The position numbers and the translations under genes are program-made. Positions 1 through 5,924 of a stretch of 7,294 nucleotides of DNA are shown here, piece after piece. The DNA is from an uncultured Eubacteriales bacterium. Lineage in GTDB: Bacteria; Bacillota; Clostridia; Oscillospirales; Ruminococcaceae. The stretch covers positions 1 through 7,294 of the forward strand of contig CAUHFD010000152.1 of NCBI GenBank assembly GCA_959605275.1, given 5' to 3'. Each line of letters starts with the position of its first letter. Position 1 is the first letter of the stretch. Below the pieces are notes generated by a model. That model ran no database searches, was not told the DNA's origin, and saw only the letters and a list, made by a program, of their open reading frames with translations.

Positions 1-905
1 AGGGTAACCGATTCTTCCCCTAAAGCCGCCGCTAACGTTTCCAGACCTACCGGTCCTCCGTTATAGTTGGTGATGATCATTTTTAACATGCGTCGGTCAA
101 CCAGATCCAATCCCAGTTCGTCAATTTCCAGCTTGTTTAAGGATTGGGAAACGATCTCGCGGGTAATGACGCCGTCTCCAAGAACCTGTGCAAAATCACG
201 GATTCTTTTTAACAAGCGGTTTGCGATTCGCGGCGTGCCGCGGGAACGCTTTGCCAGCTCTAAAGCGCCGTCTTTTTCGCAGGGGATTTCCAGAATTGCC
301 GCGCTGCGCATAATAATTTGGCAAAGCTGTTCAGGAGTATATAATTCTAACCGCAGCGTAACACCGAAACGGTCCCGCAGGGGCGCGGTAAGCTGACCTG
401 CGCGGGTGGTTGCGCCGACCAAGGTAAATTTCGGTAAATCGATTCGGATAGAACGCGCCGACGGTCCCTTGCCGATGATAATGTCAAGCGCATAATCCTC
501 CATCGCCGGATAAAGTACCTCTTCTACGGCACGGGATAAGCGGTGGATTTCGTCAATAAATAAGACGTCGTTCGGACTGAGATTGGTTAACAGTGCCGCT
601 AAATCGCCCGGTTTTTCAATTGCCGGTCCGGATGTAATACGGATATTGACATTCATTTCGTTGGCGATGATTTGGGACAATGTTGTTTTGCCGAGCCCGG
701 GAGGACCGTATAATAAAACATGATCCAGTGCTTCATCCCTTTTTTTTGCCGCTTCTATAAAAATAGATAAATTTTCCTTTGCTTTGTCTTGTCCGATGTA
801 TTCTTCCAATGTTTTCGGACGGAGCGTCACTTCAACATCGCTGTCTTCTCCGGTTAATTCGGGAGCGATCAGGCGTTCCTCAAAATCCATATCGTTATCA
901 AACAT
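1..905 (-). CDS. ruvB: RuvB, Holliday junction branch-migration ATPase (C-terminus cut by window edge)
   Basis: RuvB is the hexameric AAA+ motor that works with RuvA to drive branch migration of Holliday junctions in the cytoplasm. The reading frame runs from ATG at 905 off the left edge, giving 301 complete codons of a protein usually about 330-345 residues, so only the end of the winged-helix domain is missing. Visible motifs: Walker A GPPGLGKT at residues 67-74, Walker B DEIH at 118-121, sensor 1 GATTR at 164-168, the arginine finger in LRDRFG (R179), sensor 2 region RGTPRIANRLLKR, and GGPVGLETLA near the visible end. An AAAGGGGG Shine-Dalgarno site precedes the ATG. The start lies 34 bases after the ruvA stop on the same strand, so it is the third gene of the ruvCAB operon. 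The identification is secure from the motifs and the neighbours. Confidence 0.97.
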   Translation of the reverse strand, partial: MFDNDMDFEERLIAPELTGEDSDVEVTLRPKTLEEYIGQDKAKENLSIFIEAAKKRDEALDHVLLYGPPGLGKTTLSQIIANEMNVNIRITSGPAIEKPGDLAALLTNLSPNDVLFIDEIHRLSRAVEEVLYPAMEDYALDIIIGKGPSARSIRIDLPKFTLVGATTRAGQLTAPLRDRFGVTLRLELYTPEQLCQIIMRSAAILEIPCEKDGALELAKRSRGTPRIANRLLKRIRDFAQVLGDGVITREIVSQSLNKLEIDELGLDLVDRRMLKMIITNYNGGPVGLETLAAALGEESVT

Positions 906-939
906 TATTATTCCGCCCCCTTTGTGCTTCGATTCGTCA

Positions 940-1554
940 TTACATCCGTCCTGCCAATGCTTTTAATCCGAGCTTGATCATTTCCTCAACCGATAGACTT
1001 TGATCCAGCTTCGCAATGGCGGCTGCGGCTTCCGATTGCGCATAGCCCAACACCACCAGAGCACTGATTGCCTCTCCGGCGTTGGAACTGATTTGCTCCA
1101 TATCAGGCAGTTTGTCAGTCACGCCGACGGCAACCTGCTCATTCGTTATTTTGTCCTTTAATTCCAGCACAATGCGCTGCGCTGTCTTGGCACCGATACC
1201 TTTTGAACGGGTAAAACCTTTGCTGTCACCGGTGGCAATATACAGCGCAAATTTCTGCGGAGTCATATCCGAGAGAATAGACAAAGCCGCTTTCGGACCG
1301 ACACCGGATATGGAAATCAGCATTTTAAAGCAATTCAGTTCTTCCAAATCCGCAAAGCCGAATAGCTCCAGAGCATCCTCTCGAACGTATAAATAAGTAA
1401 AGAATATAGCGGTGCTGCCGATTGGCGGCATTTTCATCATGGTGGTATGAGTTGTTTTGATAGCATATCCGATCCCACCGGCTTCGACTACTGCGAGATA
1501 ATGCGCGTCGGATGGGGCGGCGGACTGCAATTCGCCTTTTACACTGTAAATCAT
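940..1554 (-). CDS. ruvA: RuvA, Holliday junction DNA-binding protein
   Basis: RuvA binds the four-way junction as a tetramer and recruits and regulates RuvB. The 204-residue product has the usual length and layout. An N-terminal OB-fold (about 1-65) begins MIYSVKGEL and includes the acidic-pin region VREDALELFGF (E59, D60). Two helix-hairpin-helix motifs follow, ISGVGPKAALSIL near 82-94 and KGIGAKTAQRIVLEL near 118-132. A short linker leads to the small C-terminal domain that contacts RuvB (ALVVLGYAQSEAAAAI). The ATG overlaps the ruvC stop by four bases (ATGA), and an AAGGAAG ribosome site lies inside the end of ruvC, so the two genes are probably translationally coupled. Nothing is missing or unusual. 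Confidence 0.97.
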   Translation of the reverse strand: MIYSVKGELQSAAPSDAHYLAVVEAGGIGYAIKTTHTTMMKMPPIGSTAIFFTYLYVREDALELFGFADLEELNCFKMLISISGVGPKAALSILSDMTPQKFALYIATGDSKGFTRSKGIGAKTAQRIVLELKDKITNEQVAVGVTDKLPDMEQISSNAGEAISALVVLGYAQSEAAAAIAKLDQSLSVEEMIKLGLKALAGRM

Positions 1555-2111
1555 TTGTTAACTTCCTTTTTTGCATGATTGTTTTTCGGCGTTTTGGCAG
1601 TTGGAACGCCGGTATGTATGATATCATGATACCGTAGATTCACCGGCCCGGAATGGGCATGGCAGATTGCAATTGCCAATGCGTCCGCCGTATCATCCGG
1701 TTTGGGAACTTTTTCTAAATTCAGAAGCCGTTTGGTCATGTCCATCACCTGTGCTTTGATGGCTTTTCCGTAACCCACCACCGATTGCTTGACCTGAAGC
1801 GGCGTGTATTCAAACGACGGGATGTCCCGCTCGGCTGCCGCCAGCATGATGACTCCTCTGGCCTGTGCCACATCAATGGCGGTTTTTTGGTTGGTGGTAA
1901 AGAAGAGCTTCTCCACTGCCATCTGCTCGGGTTTGTAAACATCTAAAAGATGGCACATATCCTGATAGATCTCTTTCAGGCGATGGTTAAAGTCCATTTC
2001 CGCCGGGGTCGTAATAGCACCGTAGGCAATGGTTGTAAACCGATTGTTTCGGTATTCAATAATGCCGTATCCCACAATGGCATATCCGGGATCAATTCCT
2101 AATATACGCAA
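1551..2111 (-). CDS. ruvC: RuvC, crossover junction endodeoxyribonuclease
   Basis: RuvC is the dimeric, Mg-dependent nuclease that resolves Holliday junctions after RuvAB branch migration. The 186-residue product carries the RNase H-like fold with all four acidic catalytic residues: D7 in GIDPGYAIVGYG, E67 in VEKLFF, and D140 and D143 in PDDTADALAIAICH. The start codon is TTG (2109-2111), not ATG. It is preceded at a good distance by AAGGAAGGA, and the next ATG-encoded methionine (residue 39) would delete the catalytic D7, so TTG is the only sensible start. This is the first gene of the ruvC-ruvA-ruvB operon. I saw no Bacillus-type LexA box (GAAC-N4-GTTC) upstream, so SOS control is not evident. 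Confidence 0.96.
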   Translation of the reverse strand: MRILGIDPGYAIVGYGIIEYRNNRFTTIAYGAITTPAEMDFNHRLKEIYQDMCHLLDVYKPEQMAVEKLFFTTNQKTAIDVAQARGVIMLAAAERDIPSFEYTPLQVKQSVVGYGKAIKAQVMDMTKRLLNLEKVPKPDDTADALAIAICHAHSGPVNLRYHDIIHTGVPTAKTPKNNHAKKEVNK

Positions 2112-2160
2112 AACAATCCTTCCTTATCATTAGGTGAAGTGAATAAATCATAAATTTTAT

Positions 2161-2265
2161 AAAAAGCGGAACAGTGAAACGGTACTACTGTGCGGCGGTA
2201 GTTGAGCCTGCATAACCGTCAGTTTCCGCTTATCCCATTCATTGGTTGCCGACGGCAGCCAATGA
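2161..2265 (-). promoter_or_regulatory. Structured 5' leader of ruvC with terminator-like helix
   Basis: The predicted ruvC transcript starts near 2263 and has an untranslated leader of about 150 nt. Reading the minus strand, a hairpin comes first (2265-2239; outer arms of 7 bp, one A-C mismatch, then 4 bp around a 3-nt loop). An 8-bp helix AAGCGGAA (2231-2224) with TTCCGCTT (2171-2164) follows, running directly into a U-tract (TTTTTATAAAA). Between its arms are two nested helices, ACGGT/ACCGT (2219-2215 with 2183-2179) and ACTAC/GTAGT (2202-2198 with 2188-2184), which abut on the 3' side. The bulge TGCAGGC can also pair with the loop GCCGCA. The layout suggests an attenuator or compact regulatory RNA. 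I cannot match it to a riboswitch class I know. Confidence 0.45.
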
Positions 2266-2269
2266 GACT

Positions 2270-2298
2270 AGTATACCATATCATTACCGGATTCGCAA
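2270..2298 (-). promoter_or_regulatory. Sigma-A promoter of ruvCAB
   Basis: On the minus strand, -35 TTGCGA (2298-2293) is separated by 17 bases from -10 TATACT (2275-2270). A TG extended -10 dinucleotide lies one base upstream of the -10. The expected start is A at about 2263. It lies just beyond the galE terminator, so ruvCAB is transcribed separately from galE. Confidence 0.75.
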
Positions 2299-2333
2299 CA
2301 AAAAGTTATGAAAAGAAAGCTCTGTCTATTACC

Positions 2334-2370
2334 ATAAAACCGCAGCAAAACAAAATTTGTTTTGCTGCGG
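2334..2370 (-). terminator. Rho-independent terminator of galE
   Basis: A near-perfect palindrome at 2340-2370 has 15-base complementary arms (CCGCAGCAAAACAAA and its complement) around one central base, so it folds with a minimal loop. On the minus strand it is followed by TTTTATGG. It starts 17 bases past the galE stop and ends galE transcription before the ruv promoter. On the plus strand no T-run follows, so it is oriented for galE. Confidence 0.88.
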
Positions 2371-2387
2371 TTCTCAGGTTGTATCAA

Positions 2388-3395
2388 TTACAGTCCCTGC
2401 GGATTCTTTTGCGTGAAATTCCAGGAATCTCGGCACATTTCCTCAATCCCGTACTTTGCTTCCCAGCCGAGGATTTTCTTTGCTTTTTCGGGGTTTGCGT
2501 AGCATTCTGCAATATCACCCGGACGGCGCGGTTTAATCTGGTATTTTACCTTTTTGCCGCTGGCTTTTTCAAATGCAGCTACAACATCCAATACGGAATA
2601 TCCTTTGCCGGTACCCAAGTTGTAAGCATCCACGCCTTTATCCTTTCTGATTTTTGCCAGTGCTTTCAGATGACCTAAGCTCAAATCAACGACATGAATA
2701 TAGTCGCGCACACCGGTTCCGTCGTGAGTCGGATAATCGTTGCCAAATACGCCGAGACACTCCAGTTTGCCGATTGCCACTTGCGCAATATAAGGCATCA
2801 GATTGTTTGGAATACCGTTCGGATCTTCGCCGATCAGTCCGCTTTTATGTGCGCCGATCGGATTGAAATAGCGCAGCAGAGCAATGCTCCAATCATTGTC
2901 AGCGGTGTATATATCCCGCAGGATTTGCTCAATCATCAATTTGGTGCTGCCGTAGGGATTTGTAGTAGACAACGGAAAAGTTTCGTCAATCGGAACGGTT
3001 TTCGGGGTTCCGTATACGGTGGCAGAGGAACTGAACACCAGCTTTTTAACATTATGCGCCTGCATCACATCACATAAATTCAGGGTGCCGGTAATATTGT
3101 TGTGGTAGTAACGCATCGGCTGCATGACCGATTCACCGACCGCTTTGAGTCCGGCAAAGTGAATGACTGCATCAATGTTGTTTTCGGTAAAAATCTTATT
3201 AATCGCATCTTTGTCCAGTAAATCTGCTTCATAAAATCGAAAATCTTTTCCGGTAATGGTTTTGATTCTGTTTAATGCTTCCGGTTTGCTGTTCACAAAA
3301 TTGTCCAGAACGATAATTTCTTCACCGGCATTTAAAAGCTCCACACAGGTGTGGGAACCGATATATCCGGCTCCTCCGGTTACCAATACTGCCAT
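2388..3395 (-). CDS. galE: UDP-glucose 4-epimerase
   Basis: GalE interconverts UDP-galactose and UDP-glucose using tightly bound NAD, the last step of the Leloir pathway and a source of UDP-galactose for surface glycans. The 335-residue product has normal length for this extended SDR family. It shows the NAD-binding GGAGYIG at 7-13, D31 at the end of the second strand for the adenosine ribose, the serine motif SSSATVYG (S122-G129), and the catalytic YGSTK (Y148, K152). The C-terminal half has the typical substrate-side motifs RYFNPIGAH, RDYIHVVDL and RRPGDIAECYANPEKA. The ATG at 3395 follows an AAGGAAAGGG ribosome site. It has its own strong promoter and terminator and is therefore monocistronic. 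There is no Leloir partner (galK, galT) beside it, which fits a role in glycan precursor supply as well as galactose use. Confidence 0.96.
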   Translation of the reverse strand: MAVLVTGGAGYIGSHTCVELLNAGEEIIVLDNFVNSKPEALNRIKTITGKDFRFYEADLLDKDAINKIFTENNIDAVIHFAGLKAVGESVMQPMRYYHNNITGTLNLCDVMQAHNVKKLVFSSSATVYGTPKTVPIDETFPLSTTNPYGSTKLMIEQILRDIYTADNDWSIALLRYFNPIGAHKSGLIGEDPNGIPNNLMPYIAQVAIGKLECLGVFGNDYPTHDGTGVRDYIHVVDLSLGHLKALAKIRKDKGVDAYNLGTGKGYSVLDVVAAFEKASGKKVKYQIKPRRPGDIAECYANPEKAKKILGWEAKYGIEEMCRDSWNFTQKNPQGL

Positions 3396-3458
3396 GTTTC
3401 ATACGCCCTTTCCTTCGGATAAATTGACATTTTCAATCGGTATTGCTTTACATGCGTT

Positions 3459-3487
3459 ATTATAATCGCTTTTTACGATTTCGTCAA
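3459..3487 (-). promoter_or_regulatory. Sigma-A promoter of galE
   Basis: On the minus strand, -35 TTGACG (3487-3482) and -10 TATAAT (3464-3459) are separated by exactly 17 bases. This is close to consensus and is the strongest promoter in the galE-ispDF divergent region. The spacer contains an inverted repeat, AATCG-N7-CGATT (plus-strand 3464-3480), which could be an operator. The predicted start near 3452 leaves a leader of about 56 nt before the galE ATG. Confidence 0.85.
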
Positions 3488-3525
3488 CTTGATACAACAT
3501 AAATCCATAAAAGATAAAATTTAGA

Positions 3526-3554
3526 TTTATTTTTTTCGTATTTTATAGTATAAT
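3526..3554 (+). promoter_or_regulatory. Probable promoter of ispDF
   Basis: A consensus -10 TATAAT lies at 3549-3554, with a weak -35 (TTTATT, 3526-3531) 17 bases upstream in a T-rich stretch. The start would fall near 3561, leaving a leader of only about 17 nt that is almost entirely the ribosome-binding site. The -35 is poor, so the exact promoter is less certain than that of galE. Confidence 0.55.
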
Positions 3555-3577
3555 ATGAAAAAGGACGGGTGATTTAT

Positions 3578-4756
3578 TTGGACAATAAACGTGTATCGGT
3601 TATTATTCCGGCAGCCGGAAATGCAACCAGAATGAACGGAATTCATAAAACGATGTATCGGCTTGCGGGTGTGCCGGTATTGATCCGTACGCTGAAGGCT
3701 TTTCACAACATAGATTGTGTGGGTGAAATTATTGCTGCAGTGAAGCCGGAGGATATGGATGCGGTGCGCCGATTGATCGGTCATTATCCGTTTGATGTAC
3801 CGATTTTGGTGGTGCCGGGCGGGAGTACTCGGCAGGAATCGGTAGCCAATGCGCTCGCCGCATCGGATGCACGGTTTGATTTTGTTGCAATTCACGACGG
3901 GGCAAGACCGCTGATAGCTGCAGAGGATATTGTTGCGGTGTTTGACGCTGCCTTTTCCTGCGGTGCGGCGGCACTGGGTGTGCCGGTCAAGGATACTGTA
4001 AAGTTAACCGACAATCAACGGATTCTGCAAACCTTGCCCAGAGAAAAAATGGTTGCGATTCGGACGCCGCAGGTGTTCCGAAAGCAGCTTTACTTACAGG
4101 GATGCGAGGCTGCAAAGAAAAACGGCGCTGATTACACCGATGATTGTCAGCTCTTGGAGGCGATCGGAGCGGAGATATGCATTGTATACGGGCGGGACAG
4201 CAATATTAAAGTGACAACCCCGAGCGATTTGCAGATCGCCGAAGCCTTATTGCAGGAAAACAGGGAGGATAAAAAAATGGATATCCGGGTAGGACATGGA
4301 TACGATGTGCACCGGTTGGTGCAGGGAAGAAAGTTAGTGATAGGCGGTGTGGAAATACCGTATGAGTATGGACTGGAGGGGCATTCTGACGCGGATGTTT
4401 TGGTGCACGCCATCATGGACAGCTTGTTGGGGGCACTGGCGATGGGCGATATCGGACAGCATTTTCCGGATACCGATGAAGCGTACTGCAATATTGACAG
4501 TATGCTTTTGCTCAAAGAGACAGTGAAAATTGTTTCTCAAGTGGGATACGCTATCGGGAACATTGACAGTACGATACTGGCGCAAGCGCCGAAACTGGCA
4601 CCGTATATTGATCAGATGAGACAGAGAGTTGCGGATGTTTGCGGGGTGAAACCGGAGCAAATAAGCGTAAAAGCTACCACCGAGGAACGCTTGGGATTTA
4701 CCGGCAATAAAGAGGGAATTGCGGCGCACGCGGTGTGTCTGTTGATAAGGAAATAA
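3578..4756 (+). CDS. ispDF: Bifunctional IspD-IspF (MEP cytidylyltransferase / MEcPP synthase)
   Basis: This is a fusion of two MEP-pathway enzymes. IspD makes CDP-methylerythritol from MEP and CTP; IspF cyclises the later phosphorylated product to MEcPP with release of CMP. Numbered from TTG at 3578, the IspD part (about 1-227) shows IIPAAGNATRM, VVPGGSTRQESV, IHDGARP, VPVKDTVK, RTPQVF, YTDDCQLLEA and NIKVTTPSDL. After a short NREDKK linker, IspF (from M234) shows VGHGYDVHRL with zinc ligands D243 and H245, GLEGHSDADVLVHAIMDSLL with zinc ligand H269, DIGQHFPDTD, ILAQAPKLAPYI and KATTEERLGFTGNKEG. Both domains look complete and active. I chose TTG because AAAAAGGACGGGTGAT is well placed for it and too close to the in-frame GTG at 3569 (which would add three residues). 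IspDF fusions are best known from alpha- and epsilon-proteobacteria but also occur in some Clostridia. Tandem stops TAA TAG close the gene. Confidence 0.95.
   Translation: MDNKRVSVIIPAAGNATRMNGIHKTMYRLAGVPVLIRTLKAFHNIDCVGEIIAAVKPEDMDAVRRLIGHYPFDVPILVVPGGSTRQESVANALAASDARFDFVAIHDGARPLIAAEDIVAVFDAAFSCGAAALGVPVKDTVKLTDNQRILQTLPREKMVAIRTPQVFRKQLYLQGCEAAKKNGADYTDDCQLLEAIGAEICIVYGRDSNIKVTTPSDLQIAEALLQENREDKKMDIRVGHGYDVHRLVQGRKLVIGGVEIPYEYGLEGHSDADVLVHAIMDSLLGALAMGDIGQHFPDTDEAYCNIDSMLLLKETVKIVSQVGYAIGNIDSTILAQAPKLAPYIDQMRQRVADVCGVKPEQISVKATTEERLGFTGNKEGIAAHAVCLLIRK
4263..4279 (+). promoter_or_regulatory. Internal Shine-Dalgarno and ATG at the IspD/IspF junction
   Basis: Inside ispDF, GGGAGG (4263-4268) sits 8 bases before an in-frame ATG (4277-4279) that coincides with the natural N-terminus of IspF (MDIRVGHGYDVH). 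This is a better ribosome-binding site than the one at the start of the whole gene. It could give free IspF in addition to the fusion. It may alternatively be a relic of an ispD-ispF gene pair. Confidence 0.6.
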
Positions 4757-4775
4757 TAGAGCAAAACGATAAATT

Positions 4776-4822
4776 CTGACAAATCGGAGCCGCTTATGCC
4801 ATAAGCGGCTCCGATTTGTCAG
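4776..4822. terminator. Bidirectional terminator between ispDF and the convergent gene
   Basis: A perfect inverted repeat has 22-base arms (4776-4797 and 4801-4822) around the 3-base loop GCC, with a GC-rich core (GGAGCCGC) and AT-rich outer arms (ATTTGTC on each exit side). It starts 20 bases after the ispDF stop and covers the TGA of the minus-strand gene (4819-4821). It is placed to end transcription from both sides. There is no long T-run, but the GATTTGTC exits are symmetrical. Confidence 0.82.
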
Positions 4823-5355
4823 CGCTTTATTTGTTCCGTTCGAATTTGGTATTCGATTAACCTTGAAATGTCTTTTCGATATTGCAGATTGCGGGCGATT
4901 GCCTCCAGTAGCAAGGATATAACATAAAAGATGAAATACTGGATTAATGCGGAAAAGACCCAAACGACAAAATTTACAATTGCCATTCCAATTGCACCTA
5001 GACGATTGAATGACATAGATAAATTGCTGTCATTGTTAGGCAACAAGGCGTTGGAGCCGGAATAGAGTAAAAAAGAGCCCAGCAAACCTCCCAAAACGAC
5101 AATAATAATAGAGAGCACCATTCCAAAAATGTTTATGACTTTGGCTGCACTTTGTAGCTTTTGTGTGATTTCTTCTTCCTTTAGACAACGTTTCAGATCA
5201 TTTTCAGTGGTATGAGAAGTTTGATGGGAATGATTGCCGGAATTGGATGGTGTCGAGTCGCAAAATGTGGCGAAGGCTTTTTCTGCAACATAAGTTTCAC
5301 CCGTAACCCGATCGCGTGACTGGACCGCATCTGTCTCTTCGTTTTGTTTTCTCAT
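4819..5355 (-). CDS. Two-helix membrane protein of unknown function
   Basis: I do not recognise a family for this 178-residue protein. Residues 1-70 are hydrophilic, with a Ser/Thr/His/Asn-rich stretch near 34-52 and a charged predicted helix near 52-72. A first hydrophobic segment follows at about 74-98 (INIFGMVLSIIIVVLGG), a short polar loop at 99-118, and a long second hydrophobic segment at about 119-150. The tail, about 28 residues, is basic and amphipathic (ARNLQYRKDISRL). The simplest topology puts both termini in the cytoplasm. There is no signal peptide and no zinc-ribbon cysteine set (only C32 and C57). The ATG at 5355 has a strong AAGGAGAGG site 8 bases upstream and a near-consensus promoter, so the gene is very probably real. 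It is divergent from a small Cro/C1-type regulator with interleaved promoters, which suggests regulation by that protein. Confidence 0.8.
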   Translation of the reverse strand: MRKQNEETDAVQSRDRVTGETYVAEKAFATFCDSTPSNSGNHSHQTSHTTENDLKRCLKEEEITQKLQSAAKVINIFGMVLSIIIVVLGGLLGSFLLYSGSNALLPNNDSNLSMSFNRLGAIGMAIVNFVVWVFSALIQYFIFYVISLLLEAIARNLQYRKDISRLIEYQIRTEQIKR

Positions 5356-5420
5356 TAAAATCCTCTCCTTTTGAAGTTGAATGAATGTTTATTCTATGAC
5401 ATATAATATATATCTATATA

Positions 5421-5449
5421 AGTATATATCTTATTGAGTAAATTGTCAA
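5421..5449 (-). promoter_or_regulatory. Sigma-A promoter of the membrane protein gene
   Basis: On the minus strand, consensus -35 TTGACA (5449-5444), a 17-base spacer and -10 TATACT (5426-5421) predict a start near 5414. Two direct repeats TATATATC (plus-strand 5407-5414 and 5423-5430, 16 bases apart) cover the start site and the -10, and are candidate operator half-sites. Confidence 0.82.
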
Positions 5450-5462
5450 GTAAATATATATT
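5434..5462 (+). promoter_or_regulatory. Promoter of the small regulator gene
   Basis: -35 TTGAGT (5434-5439) and -10 TATATT (5457-5462) are 17 bases apart on the plus strand, giving a start near 5469 and a leader of about 27 nt. The -35 of the divergent promoter lies inside this promoter's spacer, so the two polymerase sites overlap and cannot easily be occupied together. Confidence 0.65.
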
Positions 5463-5495
5463 TGTTACGCTTATATCAAAGGGAGAGTGCTTGCA

Positions 5496-5696
5496 ATGCA
5501 AATCCGTTTGTGTTTGGATGAATATATGAAAGCGCACAATGTCAGTCGCTATGAGCTTGCCAAACGTACCGGTATTCAGTATCCTGTTGTTGACCGTTAT
5601 TATAAAAATCAAGTTCAACGTTATGATCGTTATATTCTCGGAAAATTTTGTACAGCATTATCATGTCAGATGCAAGATATTATGAAGTTATATTGA
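5496..5696 (+). CDS. Small Cro/C1-type (XRE) helix-turn-helix regulator
   Basis: This 66-residue protein is essentially one Cro/C1-type DNA-binding domain. It has a first helix (IRLCLDEYMKAHNV), the helix-turn-helix around SRYELAKRTGIQYPVVDRYYKN (about 17-38, with the typical ELAKRTGI positioning helix), and two later helices (YILGKFCTALSCQMQDIMKL). There is no extra ligand or dimerisation domain, as in many small phage- or island-type Cro-like repressors and antitoxin-like regulators. I start it at ATG 5496, about 10 bases after AAAGGGAG. An in-frame GTG at 5487 would sit almost on that site and is unlikely. It is divergent from the membrane protein gene and followed by a strong terminator, so it is its own unit. 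Control of itself and its neighbour is inferred from promoter overlap only. Confidence 0.87.
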   Translation: MQIRLCLDEYMKAHNVSRYELAKRTGIQYPVVDRYYKNQVQRYDRYILGKFCTALSCQMQDIMKLY

Positions 5697-5707
5697 ACCC
5701 TGCTTTT

Positions 5708-5750
5708 CAGCAGCATAAGAATGCATTGCTTTCTTGTACTGCTGTTTTTT
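5708..5750 (+). terminator. Rho-independent terminator of the regulator gene
   Basis: Outer arms CAGCAG (5708-5713) and CTGCTG (5739-5744) and inner arms AAGAA/TTCTT, with one mismatch between them and a 9-base loop, are followed directly by six T (5745-5750). It begins 12 bases after the regulator's stop codon. An open frame starting at 5721 begins inside this hairpin. Confidence 0.88.
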
Positions 5751-5924
5751 ATTCTATCTGAAAATAGTATTCTCCAAAAATCAGATGACAGCATAGAATG
5801 TATAGAAGAAATTTACCCGTTTCTTTACCGGATTGCATCGATTGGTCCAAAAGGGGAAGCTCTTGAATTGGATCATTTTTCGACGGTTCGGTTTTTAATT
5901 TAATTAGAAAGGCTGTGGGTGAGG
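5751..5924 (+). other. Spacer before the DUF3343 gene, no confident gene
   Basis: An open frame reaches 5903 and reads like protein in its second half (for example IEEIYPFLYRIASIGPKGEA). However, its only ATG lies inside the terminator, it has no ribosome site, and I recognise no family. It may be the tail of a decayed gene. Possible -10-like TTTAAT motifs occur near 5894-5904, but without a good -35, so the promoter of the DUF3343 gene is not identified. AGAAAGG (5906-5912) is that gene's ribosome-binding site. Confidence 0.3.

Noticed and set aside
2164..2265. A plus-strand RNA in the ruvC upstream region (the 2239-2265 hairpin pairs slightly better on that strand through a G-U).
   Set aside because: There is no convincing plus-strand promoter or T-run, whereas the minus strand has both a strong promoter and a U-tract.
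2112..2300. A LexA/SOS box upstream of ruvC.
   Set aside because: No GAAC-N4-GTTC-like palindrome is present near the promoter; the one GAAC (2169-2172) has no matching half.
2202..2678. A 158-codon plus-strand frame, and similar long frames at 67-396, 1082-1396, 2694-3077, 4334-4963 and 6830-7189.
   Set aside because: All lie opposite or across genes with clear catalytic motifs on the other strand or frame, and none has recognisable motifs.
3424..3429. A consensus -35 hexamer TTGACA on the plus strand upstream of ispDF.
   Set aside because: No -10-like hexamer lies 16-18 bases downstream (TTTACA only); the TATAAT at 3461 is too far and belongs to the galE promoter on the other strand.
5721..5903. 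A 60-codon plus-strand open frame with a hydrophobic N-terminus.
   Set aside because: Its ATG is in the loop of the regulator's terminator and it has no Shine-Dalgarno site. Kept only as a possible remnant.
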